A stretch of DNA of 64,000 nucleotides from Neoaquamicrobium sediminum. GTDB taxonomy: Bacteria; Pseudomonadota; Alphaproteobacteria; Rhizobiales; Rhizobiaceae. Below the pieces are notes generated by a model, which was not told the DNA's origin, did no database searches, and saw only the letters and a list, made by a program, of their open reading frames with translations. The DNA is taken from assembly GCF_013240295.1 (NCBI RefSeq), contig NZ_JABETK010000001.1:682001-746000 (forward strand), read 5' to 3'. Position numbers and translations under genes: made by a program. This document shows, one piece after another, positions 19,373 to 29,169 of the stretch. The stretch's first letter is position 1. Every line of letters starts with the position of its first letter.

Positions 19373-21208
19373 CTATTCCGCCGGTTGACTCGGTTTCTTT
19401 CGGAACAGGCCGATCAGATTGTCCCACAACTCGATCTTGGCGCCCTGGCGTTTCATGATCACGCCCTGCTGGATGATCGAGAGCGTGTTGTTCCATGCCC
19501 AGTAGATCACGAGGCCGGCCGGGAATGTCGCCAGCATGAAGGTGAAGACCACCGGCATCCAGTTGAAGATCATCGCCTGGGTCGGATCGGGCGGGGTCGG
19601 GTTCATGCGCATCTGCAGGAACATGGTGACGCCCATGATCAGAGGCCATACGCCGATCATCAGGAACGACGGCACGTCGTAAGGCAGCAGGCCGAACAGG
19701 TTGAACACGGACGTCGGATCGGGCGCCGACAGATCGCGAATCCAGCCGAAGAACGGCGCATGCCGCATCTCGATGGTGACGTAGAGCACCTTGTAGAGCG
19801 CGAAGAAGACCGGGATCTGGATAAGCACCGGCCAGCAGCCCGCGATCGGATTGATCTTCTCCGTCTTATAGAGCTCCATCATCGCCTGCTGCTGCTTCAT
19901 CCGGTCGTCCGCGTATTTTTCGCGGATTTCCAGCATCTTCGGCTGCATCTTCTTCATGTTCGCCATCGACTTGTATGACTTGTTGGCGAGCGGGAAGAAG
20001 ATCGCTTTCACAATGACGGTGGTGGCCAGGATGGCGAGGCCGAAGTTGCCGAGCACCCTGAACAGCCAGTCGATCAGGTAGAACATCGGCTTGGTAATGA
20101 AGTAGAACCAGCCCCAGTCGATCAAGAGGTCGAACTGCCTGATCTGGCGGTCTTCCTCATAGGCATCGATCAGGCCGGTTTCCTTGGCGCCGGCGAAGAC
20201 CAGTGTCTCGACGGTCTGCGACTGGCCGGGCTGGACCACCAGCGGGTCGGTCAGGTAGTCAGCCTGGAAACGGATGCGGCCATCGTCGAAATAGGCATAA
20301 CGCGGCTGGAAAGGCTGGGCGCCCGAGGGCACCATTGCCACGGCCCAGTACTTGTCCGTGATGCCAAGCCAGCCGTCCTGCGACTTGCCGGGCACGATCT
20401 GGCGGTCGTCAACGAGGTTGCTGTACTTGATTTCCTGCAGCCCCTCCTCGCCGGTGACACCGATCAGACCCTCGTGCAGGATGAAGAACCCTGCGGTCTT
20501 CGGCGTTCCGATGCGTGCGACGCGTCCGTAGTTGGACAGCGAGATCGCTTCGCCGCTTTCGTTCGTCACCGTATCGGAGACCGTGAACAGGTAGTTGCTA
20601 TCGACGGCGATGGTGCGCGCGAATGTCAGCCCACGGTCGTTGGTATAGGTCAGCGTAACAGGCGTGTCGGGCGTCAGCGTCGGCTGCCCCTCGACCGTCC
20701 ACACAGTGTCAGGGCCCGGCAGTGAACCGACGGACTCGTTGCCGATATAACCGACCTCGGCATAGTAGCCGTCGGCCATCGACGCTGGATTGAGCAATTC
20801 GATGTTGGGCGAGTTGCGCTCGACGGTCGTGCGGTAGTCCTTGAGGATCAGATCATCGATACGCGCACCGGTAAGGCTGAGAGAACCCGAGATGCGCGGC
20901 GTATCGATGGCGACGCGGCCCGAAGCAGCCAGCGCGTCGGCGCGGCTGGACCCCGCTGCCACTCCACCGCCGGCGCCCGGCACACCGCCCGAAGGCGCCT
21001 CGCCGCCCGGCAGGTCGGCATTGCCGGCGGCCGTTTGCTGGCCCGGCTGCGGTGTCGCGGACGGTTGCGCCTGTTCCTGCTGCTCCGCTTCGATGCGGGC
21101 TGCTTCACGCTGCGCCTCGATGCGCGGGTTCATATAGAACACCTGCCAAAGCACCAGAATCAGCACGGAAAGCGCGATCGTGATGAAGAAGTTACGATTG
21201 TTTTCCAT
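19373..21208 (-). CDS. yidC: Membrane protein insertase YidC
   Basis: This 611-residue protein matches alphaproteobacterial YidC. It has an N-terminal membrane anchor (FFITIALSVLILVLWQVFY), a Pro/Gly/Ala-rich linker, a large periplasmic beta-sandwich domain, and then the conserved insertase core with five spans (GNFGLAILATTVIVKAIFFPLA, KPMANMKKMQPKM-like segment, and INPIAGCWPVLIQIPVFFALY). It inserts membrane proteins with or without SecYEG. It follows rnpA with nine bases between, as in most bacteria. Confidence 0.97.
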   Translation of the reverse strand: MENNRNFFITIALSVLILVLWQVFYMNPRIEAQREAARIEAEQQEQAQPSATPQPGQQTAAGNADLPGGEAPSGGVPGAGGGVAAGSSRADALAASGRVAIDTPRISGSLSLTGARIDDLILKDYRTTVERNSPNIELLNPASMADGYYAEVGYIGNESVGSLPGPDTVWTVEGQPTLTPDTPVTLTYTNDRGLTFARTIAVDSNYLFTVSDTVTNESGEAISLSNYGRVARIGTPKTAGFFILHEGLIGVTGEEGLQEIKYSNLVDDRQIVPGKSQDGWLGITDKYWAVAMVPSGAQPFQPRYAYFDDGRIRFQADYLTDPLVVQPGQSQTVETLVFAGAKETGLIDAYEEDRQIRQFDLLIDWGWFYFITKPMFYLIDWLFRVLGNFGLAILATTVIVKAIFFPLANKSYKSMANMKKMQPKMLEIREKYADDRMKQQQAMMELYKTEKINPIAGCWPVLIQIPVFFALYKVLYVTIEMRHAPFFGWIRDLSAPDPTSVFNLFGLLPYDVPSFLMIGVWPLIMGVTMFLQMRMNPTPPDPTQAMIFNWMPVVFTFMLATFPAGLVIYWAWNNTLSIIQQGVIMKRQGAKIELWDNLIGLFRKKPSQPAE

Positions 21209-21217
21209 ACGGTTCCC

Positions 21218-21565
21218 TTACCGCGCGCCGCGTATCCTGCGGGAAAGTTCTCGCTTGAGATCGTCGAAGGGGACTGCGAGCACCTCGCGCCGCCCGACGA
21301 TCACATAGTCGTTGCCGGTCGACATGTCACCACCGGCATGCACGCGCGTGGCTTCTTTAAGCCGTCTTCGGATGCGGTTTCTCACCGCAGCGTTCCCGAC
21401 TTTCTTCGTGACCGTCAGCCCGAAGCGGGGCGGCGCGTCGTCCGCGCGATCGAGAACTTCAAGCAAGAACAGCCGCCCGCGGCGCTTTTCGCCCCGCCGG
21501 ACAGCCAGAAATTCCGAGCGCTTCTTCAAGCGCCCGGGTGATGTGCCGGTTGGCCGGTTCGACAA
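21218..21565 (-). CDS. rnpA: Ribonuclease P protein component
   Basis: A 115-residue basic protein carries the RnpA signature [13 protein letters not shown] (about residues 70-83) preceded by [14 protein letters not shown]. It is the protein subunit that helps RNase P RNA process pre-tRNA 5' ends. It lies between rpmH and yidC in the classical order. Confidence 0.96.
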   Translation of the reverse strand: MSNRPTGTSPGRLKKRSEFLAVRRGEKRRGRLFLLEVLDRADDAPPRFGLTVTKKVGNAAVRNRIRRRLKEATRVHAGGDMSTGNDYVIVGRREVLAVPFDDLKRELSRRIRGAR

Positions 21566-21585
21566 CTGCCCGGCCTGCGGCCACG

Positions 21586-21720
21586 TCAGGCCGACAGCCG
21601 CTTACGGCCGCGGTTGCGGCGGGCGGCAATCACGCCACGGCCGCCCTTGGTGGCCATGCGTGCACGGAAACCGTGACGGCGCTTGCGAACAAGCTTCGAG
21701 GGTTGGTAGGTGCGCTTCAT
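21586..21720 (-). CDS. rpmH: 50S ribosomal protein L34
   Basis: A 44-residue protein, [18 protein letters not shown] followed by the basic [10 protein letters not shown] tail, is L34. The ATG at 21720 gives exactly the standard length, so longer upstream extensions are not real. It heads the rpmH-rnpA-yidC set. Confidence 0.97.
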
Positions 21721-21987
21721 TTGTTTAATACCGCGGGTGCGGCCCTTCTTGGATCTGTCTCTGTATGAGCAGGAGCGTCCGCCCGACCGGTTCATGCACA
21801 GCACAAGGCTGCGCCGGACCCTGGGTCCGAGCGTGAGCGGGCTTATAGGGATGTGCCGGGATCGTGTCAATAATGCGCACCGGCGTCCGGCGGCAGCTTA
21901 GTCCATTGCCGATACTTGCGGCGAGCTGCCGCTCCATCGTAAGAACGCGCAGGGGTCGCGAAATGCCGCCAGCCGTATCAGGCGGGC
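21721..21987. promoter_or_regulatory. Divergent intergenic region rpmH / flavoprotein
   Basis: These 267 bases separate the minus-strand rpmH operon from the plus-strand flavoprotein gene and must hold both promoters. I see no clear gene and no obvious cluster of DnaA boxes, so I do not claim an origin of replication here. Confidence 0.4.
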
Positions 21988-23457
21988 ATGCGGAATAATG
22001 CGCGAAAGGACAAGTCCAGCCCCTTGGCCACCCAGATTCTTAAACCCGACATCTGTGTCATCGGCGCGGGAGCAGCCGGCCGTGCGATCGCCGCGAGGGC
22101 CGCGGCAGCCGGTGCAACAGTCGCACTCGTGGGCAGCGCCGGCGCACAGGACGCCCATATCGGCCATCCAAGCGTAGCCGTCCGCGCGTTTTGTGCGGCC
22201 GCGGCTCATTCGCATGCGATACGGCGCGCCCCGCATTTCGGCGTCACGGGGCGCGAAGCGGAGATCGATTTCCGCCATGTGATGCGTCATGTACGCAACG
22301 CAGCGGCTGCAACCGCCCCGGACATGTCCGACGAGCGGCTTGGCGCCTTGGGCGTACGTATCGTTTCGGCTCACGCGCGCTTCAAGGACCGGCGGACAGT
22401 CGAGGCCGGCGCGTTCGAAATCAGGGCGCGGCATTTTGTCGTGGCCACCGGGGCACAACCGGAAATGCCACCGATCGCCGGCCTCGACGAGGTTGGCTGC
22501 CTGACGGTCGAGACAATCTTCGCCCTGACGCGGCGCCCTGCCCGCCTGCTGATCACCGGCGGAGGCCATGCCACGCTTGAACTGGCACAGGCATTCACCA
22601 GGCTCGGATCTCAGGTCACAGTCGTCGGCACACCCGTCTCGCTTGCCCTGCAGGATCCGGAGGCAGCATCGATCCTGTTGCGTGAGCTTCGGGCCGAGGG
22701 CCTCGACATGCGCGAAAGCGCCACCGCCACCCGGATCGAGCGAAAAGGCCGAAGCGGCGTGCGCCTTTACCTCTGGAGCGAGACCGGAGGCGAAGAGATC
22801 GTCGACGGCACGCAGCTTCTCGTACTTCCGGATACCCGGCCCACGACCGAGGAACTCGACCTCAAAAAGGCCGGCATCGGCTTCGACAAGAACGGCATCA
22901 AGGTCTCCGACCGGATGCGCACGACGAACCGCAAGGTTTACGCGATCGGCGACGTGACGGGAGGACAACAGTCGATCCATGCGGCCGCCCGCCAGGCCGA
23001 AATCGTGCTGGATGCCATCCTTGGCAAAGGCACGGCGCAGGCAAACGAACTGCTCCTGCCGCGCGTGATCGCGACGGAGCCAGCATTGGCCAGCGTAGGC
23101 CTCACCGAGACCGTGGCACGCCGCCAGCACAAGTCGATCCGCGTCCTGCGCTCCGCCTATGCAGACAATGACCGGTCACAGGCCGAAGGCAGCACCGTCG
23201 GCTTCGTCAAGATCATCTGCGACGAGCCTGGACGCATACTGGGCGTGACAATGGTCGGGTCCGAGGCCAATGAACTGATCGGCGTCTGGACGCTGGCCTT
23301 GGCCAGAGGCCTTACCGCAGACGACATGTCATCCTATCTGCCCGCCTACCCGTCATTCGGGGAAATTGGCAAACGGGCGGCCTCGGCGTATTTTGCAGAC
23401 AAAGCCCGTCGGTCGATCGTGGGACGGCTGACAAGCATGCTGCGCGGCTCCGGCTAA
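21988..23457 (+). CDS. Pyridine nucleotide-disulfide oxidoreductase homologue lacking the redox cysteines
   Basis: The 489-residue protein has the dihydrolipoamide dehydrogenase / mercuric reductase architecture: N-terminal FAD motif ICVIGAGAAGRAIAARAA, NAD-binding motif LLITGGGHATLELAQAF, the second FAD motif VYAIGDVTGG, and the C-terminal dimerization domain with YLPAYPSFGEIGKRAA. Where family members carry GG.C....C after the first strand, this protein reads GSAGAQDAHIGHPSVAV, so the CxxxxC disulfide is absent and ordinary disulfide reduction is not expected. It lies 17 bases upstream of a sensor kinase gene, which suggests a joint redox-related role. The substrate is unknown. Confidence 0.8.
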   Translation: MRNNARKDKSSPLATQILKPDICVIGAGAAGRAIAARAAAAGATVALVGSAGAQDAHIGHPSVAVRAFCAAAAHSHAIRRAPHFGVTGREAEIDFRHVMRHVRNAAAATAPDMSDERLGALGVRIVSAHARFKDRRTVEAGAFEIRARHFVVATGAQPEMPPIAGLDEVGCLTVETIFALTRRPARLLITGGGHATLELAQAFTRLGSQVTVVGTPVSLALQDPEAASILLRELRAEGLDMRESATATRIERKGRSGVRLYLWSETGGEEIVDGTQLLVLPDTRPTTEELDLKKAGIGFDKNGIKVSDRMRTTNRKVYAIGDVTGGQQSIHAAARQAEIVLDAILGKGTAQANELLLPRVIATEPALASVGLTETVARRQHKSIRVLRSAYADNDRSQAEGSTVGFVKIICDEPGRILGVTMVGSEANELIGVWTLALARGLTADDMSSYLPAYPSFGEIGKRAASAYFADKARRSIVGRLTSMLRGSG

Positions 23458-23474
23458 GCGACAGGGAGATTGGT

Positions 23475-24961
23475 TTGCCGCTCAACGGCGACACGGACCA
23501 GACAGAACAGAGCCGCGCCGGACAGCAGGTGCCGCTGTCACGCGGTCTTTCGACCAAGCTGCTGCTGCTGACGATCCTGTTCGTGCTGCTGGCGGAGGTG
23601 CTGATCTTCCTGCCGTCCATCGCGAATTTCCGGCTGCGCTGGCTTGAGGAGCGCCTTGCGACGGCTGCTGCCGTGGGCATCGTATTGATGGAGAGCGATC
23701 CCGAAAGCCTGTCCCGCGAGGTGCAGGATGACGTGCTGATCGCGCTCGGCGCCAAGGCAGTGGCTGTGCGTGCCGAGGGTGCGTCCCAGCTTCTGGTGGT
23801 GACGGCGATGCCGCCGCAGGTGGATGTGCATGTCGACCTCGCCAACACGCCTCCGCTGATGGCCATGCAGGAGGCGATCTACACCGCCCTGTTCGGCGGC
23901 AACCGCGTTCTGCGCGTGTTCGGGCCGGTGGGCGAAAGCGACACCGAGTTCGAACTGCTGATCGGCGATACCCAGCTTCGCAACGCGCTTCTATCTATGC
24001 GCGCAACGTCGCCCTTCTGTCGCTGGTCCTGTCGCTGAGCACGGCAATGCTGGTCTTTTATGCCATCAACCGCATCATGATCCGGCCGATCCGCACCATG
24101 ACGCGCTCGATGCTGGAGTTCGCCGAGGCTCCGGACGATCCCGCCCGGATCATCCGGCCGGACGCCCGCGAGGATGAGATCGGCGTTGCCGAGCGAGAAC
24201 TCGCCGCCATGCAGAGCCAGCTCCAGCGCACGCTCGGTGAGCAGAAGCATCTGGCCGATCTGGGTCTCGCCGTTTCCAAGATCAACCATGACATGCGCAA
24301 CATGCTCGCTGCCGCGCAGCTGATGTCGGACAGACTGGCGAAGGTGATGGACCCGACAGCGCAGCGCGTCGCTCCGCGGCTGGTGCGCGCGCTGGACCGG
24401 GCGGTCTCCTATTCCAACGGCGTGCTCTCATATGGCCGCACGCAGGAAGCGCCGCCGGCCCGCAGGCGGCTGCGGCTGCGGCAATTGGTCGATGAAGTCA
24501 ACGAACTGCTCGGCATCGATCCGGACGCCGGAATCGAATTCGTCAACGCGGTTGAGCCTGATTTCGAGATCGACGCCGATTCCGAGCAGCTCTTCCGGGT
24601 TCTTTCGAACCTGTCGCGCAATGCCATTCAGGCGATGTCCGGCGAGCAGGAAGGAACGCTGGTGCGGCGCCTTTCGGTTCATGCGGACCGGACCGGCACG
24701 ATATGCCGGATACTCGTCGAGGATACCGGTCCCGGCCTTCCGCCCAAGGCCCGCGAACACCTGTTTACCGCGTTTCGTGGTTCGGCGCGCAGCGGCGGCA
24801 CAGGGCTTGGCCTGGCGATCGCCCATGAGCTGGTGCGCGCCCATGGCGGCACACTTGAACTGATGGAGAGCCGCGGCGGCCGCACCGTCTTTTCGATCAC
24901 CATTCCCGACCAGCCTGTCGACCTCGACGCAGCGCGCGATGCGCTGCGACGGCCGGCCTGA
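23475..24961 (+). CDS. Sensor histidine kinase, frame broken once
   Basis: This membrane kinase starts at a TTG preceded by GGGAGA. There is a first membrane segment (KLLLLTILFVLLAEVLIFLP), a periplasmic sensor region, a second span reached only after a frame correction near 23991-23995 (LSLVLSLSTAMLVFYA), a HAMP linker, the H-box KINHDMRNMLAAAQLM with the phospho-accepting His, and the ATPase with N-box NLSRNAIQAM and G-boxes DTGPGLP and GGTGLGLAIAHELV. One missing base explains the break. The response regulator is not adjacent. Confidence 0.85.
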
Positions 24962-25083
24962 ACAATCCGATGAAAGTTTTGCGACGGGCCGCTTGCAATT
25001 CTCGCGATGAGTGGCTAGGAACGCCGCACGAAACGCGGCGATCAACTGTCGTTGCGGTTTTGGCCGGTCTCCCGGCCCATTGC

Positions 25084-25160
25084 GCGCCCGTAGCTCAGCT
25101 GGATAGAGCACCAGACTACGAATCTGGGGGTCAGAGGTTCGAATCCTTTCGGGCGCGCCA
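25084..25160 (+). tRNA. tRNA-Arg (anticodon ACG)
   Basis: The 77 bases fold as a cloverleaf: acceptor stem GCGCCCG pairs with CGGGCGC, the D arm holds GCTCAGCTGGATAGAGC, the anticodon stem CCAGA/TCTGG has loop CTACGAA with anticodon ACG, and the T arm holds GGTTCGAATCC. A CCA end is encoded. Mobile-element genes begin within a few hundred bases of its 3' end, which makes it a good candidate for the integration site. Confidence 0.96.
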
Positions 25161-25449
25161 TTTAACTCTCTGAAATCACTTTATAATCTCCCTTAGCCGC
25201 GATGGCTCCCCAGCATAAAAATCCATTTTAGTCTGGGGTTTAGTCTGGGGTTTTTCTCCAGAATCGGCGGGGCGCATCAGCACCGATTGCGCGTGAATCG
25301 CGGGTTTGGATCGCTGGTGGGACGATTTTGATGGTTGTCTTTGGGGGAAAGCCTTCCCCCTGGCCGGCACTTCGTTGCCGGCGCACCCCCTTCTGCGGGG
25401 AGACCCCCGCAACGCCCCCTTAGAGTGAGAGGCAGGCCGGGTTTGCCGT
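25161..25449. other. Element-tRNA junction and promoter region, no gene
   Basis: The 12-mer TTTAGTCTGGGG occurs twice in tandem at 25227-25250. Downstream are short hairpins (GGGGGAAAGCCTTCCCCC around 25343-25360 and GCCGGCACTTCGTTGCCGGC around 25363-25382), then a GC-rich tract leading into the ardC leader. No convincing coding sequence is present. A minus-strand frame through the 12-mers could be the remnant 3' end of an integrase gene, but I cannot support that. Confidence 0.5.
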
Positions 25450-25502
25450 GACGGGTCGGGATCGGGAGAGAGGCTCCCGAGGCCCGTCGCGGAGTAATCC
25501 CG
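25450..25502 (+). promoter_or_regulatory. AGAGG-loop hairpin leader, copy 1 (ardC)
   Basis: The bases directly upstream of ardC form a hairpin: outer stem GACGGG (25450-25455) with CCCGTC (25483-25488), inner stem CGGGAG (25463-25468) with CTCCCG (25474-25479), and pentaloop AGAGG (25469-25473). The leader before the ParB-like gene has the same outer stem and loop but a different inner stem that still pairs, and its flanks also match. This supports a conserved RNA or single-stranded DNA structure. Confidence 0.65.
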
Positions 25503-26465
25503 ATGGCAAGACATGACCGCAGCGCTCGCGCCGGCTCGGACCGGACGAGCCTTTACGACGACATCACCGACAAGATCATCGCCGAGCTGGAGGCAGGCCG
25601 CGTGCCCTGGGTGCAGCCCTGGGGCACGCCCGAGGCCGACGCGCTCCTCGGCCTGCCGAAGAACGCCGCCACAGGCCGCCGCTATTCCGGCATCAACATC
25701 CTCCTGCTCTGGGGCGCCGTGGTCGAGCGCGGCTTCCCCGGCCAGGGCTGGCTCACCTTCCGCCAAGCGCTCTCGCTCGGCGGCAATGTCCGCAAGGGCG
25801 AGCGCGGCACCACGGTCGTCTACGCCGATCGCTTCATTCCCGACGACGAGAAGAAGCGCGCTCAGGAGACCGGCGAGGAAGCCCACGCGATCCCGTTCCT
25901 GAAGCGCTTCACCGTGTTCAACACGGCGCAATGTGAGAACCTTCCCGAAGACGTCACCGTCACGGCGCCGCCCCCGCCGCCCGGCCAGATCGAGCCCACG
26001 GTCGAGGCGCTCATCAAGGCCACCGGCATCGACTTCCGCATCGGCGGCAGCAAGGCGTTCTACGTTCCGGCGCTCGACTATGTGGTGGTGCCGCCGCCGG
26101 CCGCCTTCTTCGAGCCGATCAACTGGCACCGCACAGCCCTGCACGAACTGTCGCACGCCAGCGGCCATCACTCGCGTCTCGCCCGCGATCTCGGCGGCTC
26201 CTTCGGCTCGAAGAAATATTTCATCGAGGAATGCGTGGCCGAGCTATCAAGCGCGTTTTGTTGCGCGGCGCTCGGCATCACGCCCACGGTGCGGCATGCC
26301 GATTATATCGGCGCGTGGATCGACACGATGCGCGAGGACAATCGCGCGATCTTCCGCGCCGCGTCGCAGGCCAGCAAGGCGGCCGACTGGCTGCTCTCCT
26401 TCCTCCCGGCCGATCAGCAGCCCGACGCAGATGCCGTCTCCTCGATCGACAGGAGGGCGGCATGA
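25503..26465 (+). CDS. ArdC-like antirestriction protein with zincin domain
   Basis: A 320-residue protein has the ArdC N-terminal single-stranded-DNA-binding domain (DUF1738; DKIIAELEAGRVPWVQPWG through GNVRKGERGTTVVYADRF, about residues 20-105) and a C-terminal zinc-metallopeptidase-like domain with HELSHASGHHSRLARD near residue 217. ArdC proteins of conjugative plasmids protect incoming DNA from restriction. The gene is preceded by the AGAGG-loop leader and its stop overlaps the start of the next gene. Confidence 0.9.
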   Translation: MARHDRSARAGSDRTSLYDDITDKIIAELEAGRVPWVQPWGTPEADALLGLPKNAATGRRYSGINILLLWGAVVERGFPGQGWLTFRQALSLGGNVRKGERGTTVVYADRFIPDDEKKRAQETGEEAHAIPFLKRFTVFNTAQCENLPEDVTVTAPPPPPGQIEPTVEALIKATGIDFRIGGSKAFYVPALDYVVVPPPAAFFEPINWHRTALHELSHASGHHSRLARDLGGSFGSKKYFIEECVAELSSAFCCAALGITPTVRHADYIGAWIDTMREDNRAIFRAASQASKAADWLLSFLPADQQPDADAVSSIDRRAA

Positions 26466-26803
26466 TGACCTACGCGCAGTTGCGCACGGCGCTCGCCCGC
26501 ATGGAGGAGAGCCTGGCGCAGACCCGGCACAACCTCGCCCTTGTCGAGCGCCGGCTTTGCGACGGCGCGGAAGCCGAGACCATCAGGCGGCGCCCGAAGT
26601 CGCGCTGGTATCATCGCCGGATGAGCCGCTGGACCGGCGCCAACGAGGCCGAATACCGGCGCATCCTCGATCGCATGACCGATGCCGCTCAGGCCGAGCT
26701 TGAACGGCTTCGCCGCAAGGCCGAGCGGCAGAACGGCGCCATCGAGGCGCTGCGCTGCAAATACCGCTTCAACGGCGAGCGGCCCCGGCAGTTCGCGTTG
26801 TGA
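26462..26803 (+). CDS. Hypothetical coiled-coil protein of the element
   Basis: This 113-residue, Arg/Glu-rich protein is probably mostly helical (MEESLAQTRHNLALVERRL; RILDRMTDAAQAELERLRRK). It starts with ATGATG overlapping the end of ardC by four bases, so translation is probably coupled. I recognise no domain. Its position between ardC and parB suggests a role in establishment or maintenance. Confidence 0.65.
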   Translation: MMTYAQLRTALARMEESLAQTRHNLALVERRLCDGAEAETIRRRPKSRWYHRRMSRWTGANEAEYRRILDRMTDAAQAELERLRRKAERQNGAIEALRCKYRFNGERPRQFAL

Positions 26804-26874
26804 CCTTCCGGGCCGATGGCTGCGCTGGCTTGTGCCGGCGCAGCCGAGAGGAAGAGAGGGGCCGGGGTTTCCGT

Positions 26875-26928
26875 GACGGGTTGGAAGCGGAGAGAGAGGC
26901 TCTCCGCGCCCGTCGTGGAGAAACCACG
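26875..26928 (+). promoter_or_regulatory. AGAGG-loop hairpin leader, copy 2 (parB-like)
   Basis: The outer stem GACGGG (26875-26880) pairs with CCCGTC (26909-26914); the inner stem GCGGAGAG (26887-26894) pairs with CTCTCCGC (26900-26907) around the loop AGAGG. Compared with the ardC leader the inner stem has changed on both sides yet still pairs. Immediately downstream a second small hairpin, CGTGG-AGAAA-CCACG (26914-26928), covers the GGAG ribosome-binding site next to the ATG. Confidence 0.65.
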
Positions 26929-29084
26929 ATGGCAAGAGCTGCCAGGAAGAAGTCCACCGCCCCGATGATCGTCTTCTCGCGGGCTCGCGATATTCCGTTC
27001 AACCGGATCAGGCTGTCGGACAGCAATGTCCGCGAGGTCGACGTCGAGGCCGGCCTCGACGAACTTACCTTCGACATCGACCGCCGCGAGGATCTTGTGC
27101 AGGGCCTCAATGTCCGCGCCATCCTCGATGCGGACGGCAACGAGACGGGCGATTTCGAGACGCCTGCGGGCGGCCGCCGCTACAGGTCGATCGCCCGGCT
27201 CGTCAAGGCGGGGCGTTTCCCCGAGGACGGTCTGATCCCCTGCATCGTCAAGAAGGCCGATGCCAGGACGTCGGCCGTGGACGACTCGCTGGCCGAGAAC
27301 ACGTTCCGGCTCGCCCTGCATCCGCTCGATCTGTTCCGCGCCTTCAAGCGCATGGTCGACGGCGGCATGTCCAAGGCGGAGGTCGCCACCGCCTACCTCA
27401 CCACGGAGCGCTATGTCGAGCAGCGCCTTGCGCTCACCGAGGTCTCGCCCAAGCTGCTTGAGGTCTATGCCGAGAACGGCATGACGCTGGCGTTGCTGGA
27501 GACCTTCACCGCGAATCCCGATCACGTTCGCCAGGAGCAGGTATGGGATGCCGTGAGGCAGTCGCACTACCGCGAGCCCTGGCATGTCCGCCAGATGCTC
27601 ACCGAGACCAGCGTTCCGGCCTCCGACAAGCGCGCCCTGTTCGTCGGAATCGACGCTTACATCGCCGCCGGCGGCCCGGTGCTGCCCCGCTACCTGTTCG
27701 ACGAGGAGGATAGCGGCTGGCTCGACGACGTGCCGCTGCTCGACAGGCTGGTGGCCGAAAAGCTCAGGACCGTCGCCGACGAGGTGGCCGCCGAGGGCTG
27801 GAAGTGGATCACCGTCAGCCTCGACCTTCCCCTCGGCCATGAACGGGGCCTTCGCCCGCTCACCGGCACCTTGCCCGAACTCACGCGCAAGGAGCGCAAG
27901 CAGCGCCAGGCGCTGCGCGACGAGTACGACGCTTTGATGGCCGAGCATGACGGCTGCGACGAGCTGCCCGACGAGACGCACCAGCGGCTCACGGAGATCG
28001 AGGCGGCGCTGGACGCCTTCGAATGCCGCCCGGCCGTCTACGATCCGGCCGAGATCGCCATCGCCGGCGTCTTCATCTCGGTCGATTCCGATGGCGATCT
28101 CGTCGTCGATCGCGGCTATGTCCGCCCAGGGGACGAGCCGGCCGCCACGGTCGACGCCGATGCGCCGGAGAGCGAAGGTGCCGAGGCGGATGGCGACGGC
28201 TCCGGGGAGCCGCGCGTCATGCGAACCGTCATCACCATCGGCGGTGAGCCGTCCGAGACGGAGGACGACGAGGAAGACGTCATCCGTCCGCTGTCGGAAC
28301 GGCTGGTGGCAGAGCTGACCGCGCATCGCACGCTCGCCCTGCGCGACGCGCTGGGCGCCAACCCGCAGGTCGCGTTCACGGCGCTGCTGCACAAGCTGGT
28401 GCGCGACACGTTCGGGCGCTCCACCACCGGAGCTGCTGTCGGGGCCTCCGTCCGCGAGATCTACTTCCGCGAACAGGGACCGGACCTCAAGGACAGCCCC
28501 TATGCGAAGTCCGTCAAGGACCGGCACGACGGCTGGAAGTCGGACCTTCCGTCCGACGACGACGCGCTGTGGGACTGGCTCGCCGCGCTCGACGAGGCCA
28601 GCCGCCTGGCGCTGCTCGCCCATTGCGTCAGCTTCGGCGTCAACGCGCTCTACGAGCGGCCGAACCCGATCAGCGCCAGCGGCATCTCGCAGCACGGTCT
28701 CGACCTTCGCATGGCGGAGGCTGACCGGCTTGCCCGCACCACCGGCCTCGACATGATCGAGGCGGGCTTCCGGCCCACGGTCGAAAACTATCTCGGCCGC
28801 GTTCCGAAGACCCGCATCCTCGAAGCCGTCCGCGAGGGCGCAGGCGACCGTGCGGCCGACCTGATCGCCCATCTGAAGAAGGGCGACATGGCGGACGAGG
28901 CCGAGCGACTCCTGGCCGACACCGGCTGGCTGCCCGAGCCGCTGCGCCGCTCGACACCGAGCCGGAGCTTGACGCCGGCACGGAGGGCGATGGCGAGGCG
29001 CTGCCCGCGTTCCTCGCCGATGACGAGGCCGAAGTGGCGGCCGGCACCGAGGGCGATCCCGAGCACCTGGTCGCCGCCGAATAG
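26929..29084 (+). CDS. ParB-like nuclease/partition protein, frame broken near the 3' end
   Basis: The N-terminal region matches the ParB/RepB/Spo0J domain (IRLSDSNVREV, the GGRRYRS segment and SLAENTFRLALHPLD), followed by the helix-turn-helix-like KAEVATAYLTTERYVEQRLAL. A long acidic middle and C-terminal region follow. Close to the end one base appears missing at the CC of 28947-28948; the corrected frame ends with an acidic tail at TAG 29082-29084, just before the next gene's leader. Uncorrected, the frame would run on and fuse in frame to the following gene, which is unlikely to be real. Large ParB-like proteins of about 715 residues are usual in this ICE family. Confidence 0.82.
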
Positions 29085-29125
29085 TCGCGGGGCGGCTTCG
29101 GCCGCTCCGTTCCTTCCTTCACTCT

Positions 29126-29169
29126 CGGCCCGGCCACGCGCCGGGCCGCTTTCGTTTCAGGAGATCACG
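29126..29169 (+). promoter_or_regulatory. Hairpin plus U-rich leader before the DUF6117 gene
   Basis: The stem CGGCCCGGC (29126-29134) pairs perfectly with GCCGGGCCG (29140-29148) around CACGC, followed by CTTTCGTTTCAGGAG. The same arrangement recurs at 29656-29696. It may end transcription of the parB-like gene and supply a fresh ribosome-binding site (CAGGAG). Confidence 0.55.

Noticed and set aside
21721..21987. Chromosomal replication origin next to rpmH
   Set aside because: rpmH is near oriC in some bacteria, but no dnaA gene or clear cluster of DnaA boxes is present.
25176..26171. Minus-strand frame through the tRNA-proximal region and ardC, possibly an integrase remnant
   Set aside because: Most of it is antisense to ardC, and the end near the tRNA shows no recombinase catalytic residues. 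The KPQTKPQTK stretch only reflects the tandem 12-mer.
26689..28872. 727-codon frame antisense to the ParB-like gene
   Set aside because: Shadow of a high-GC gene with no domain; the ParB motifs on the plus strand settle the strand.
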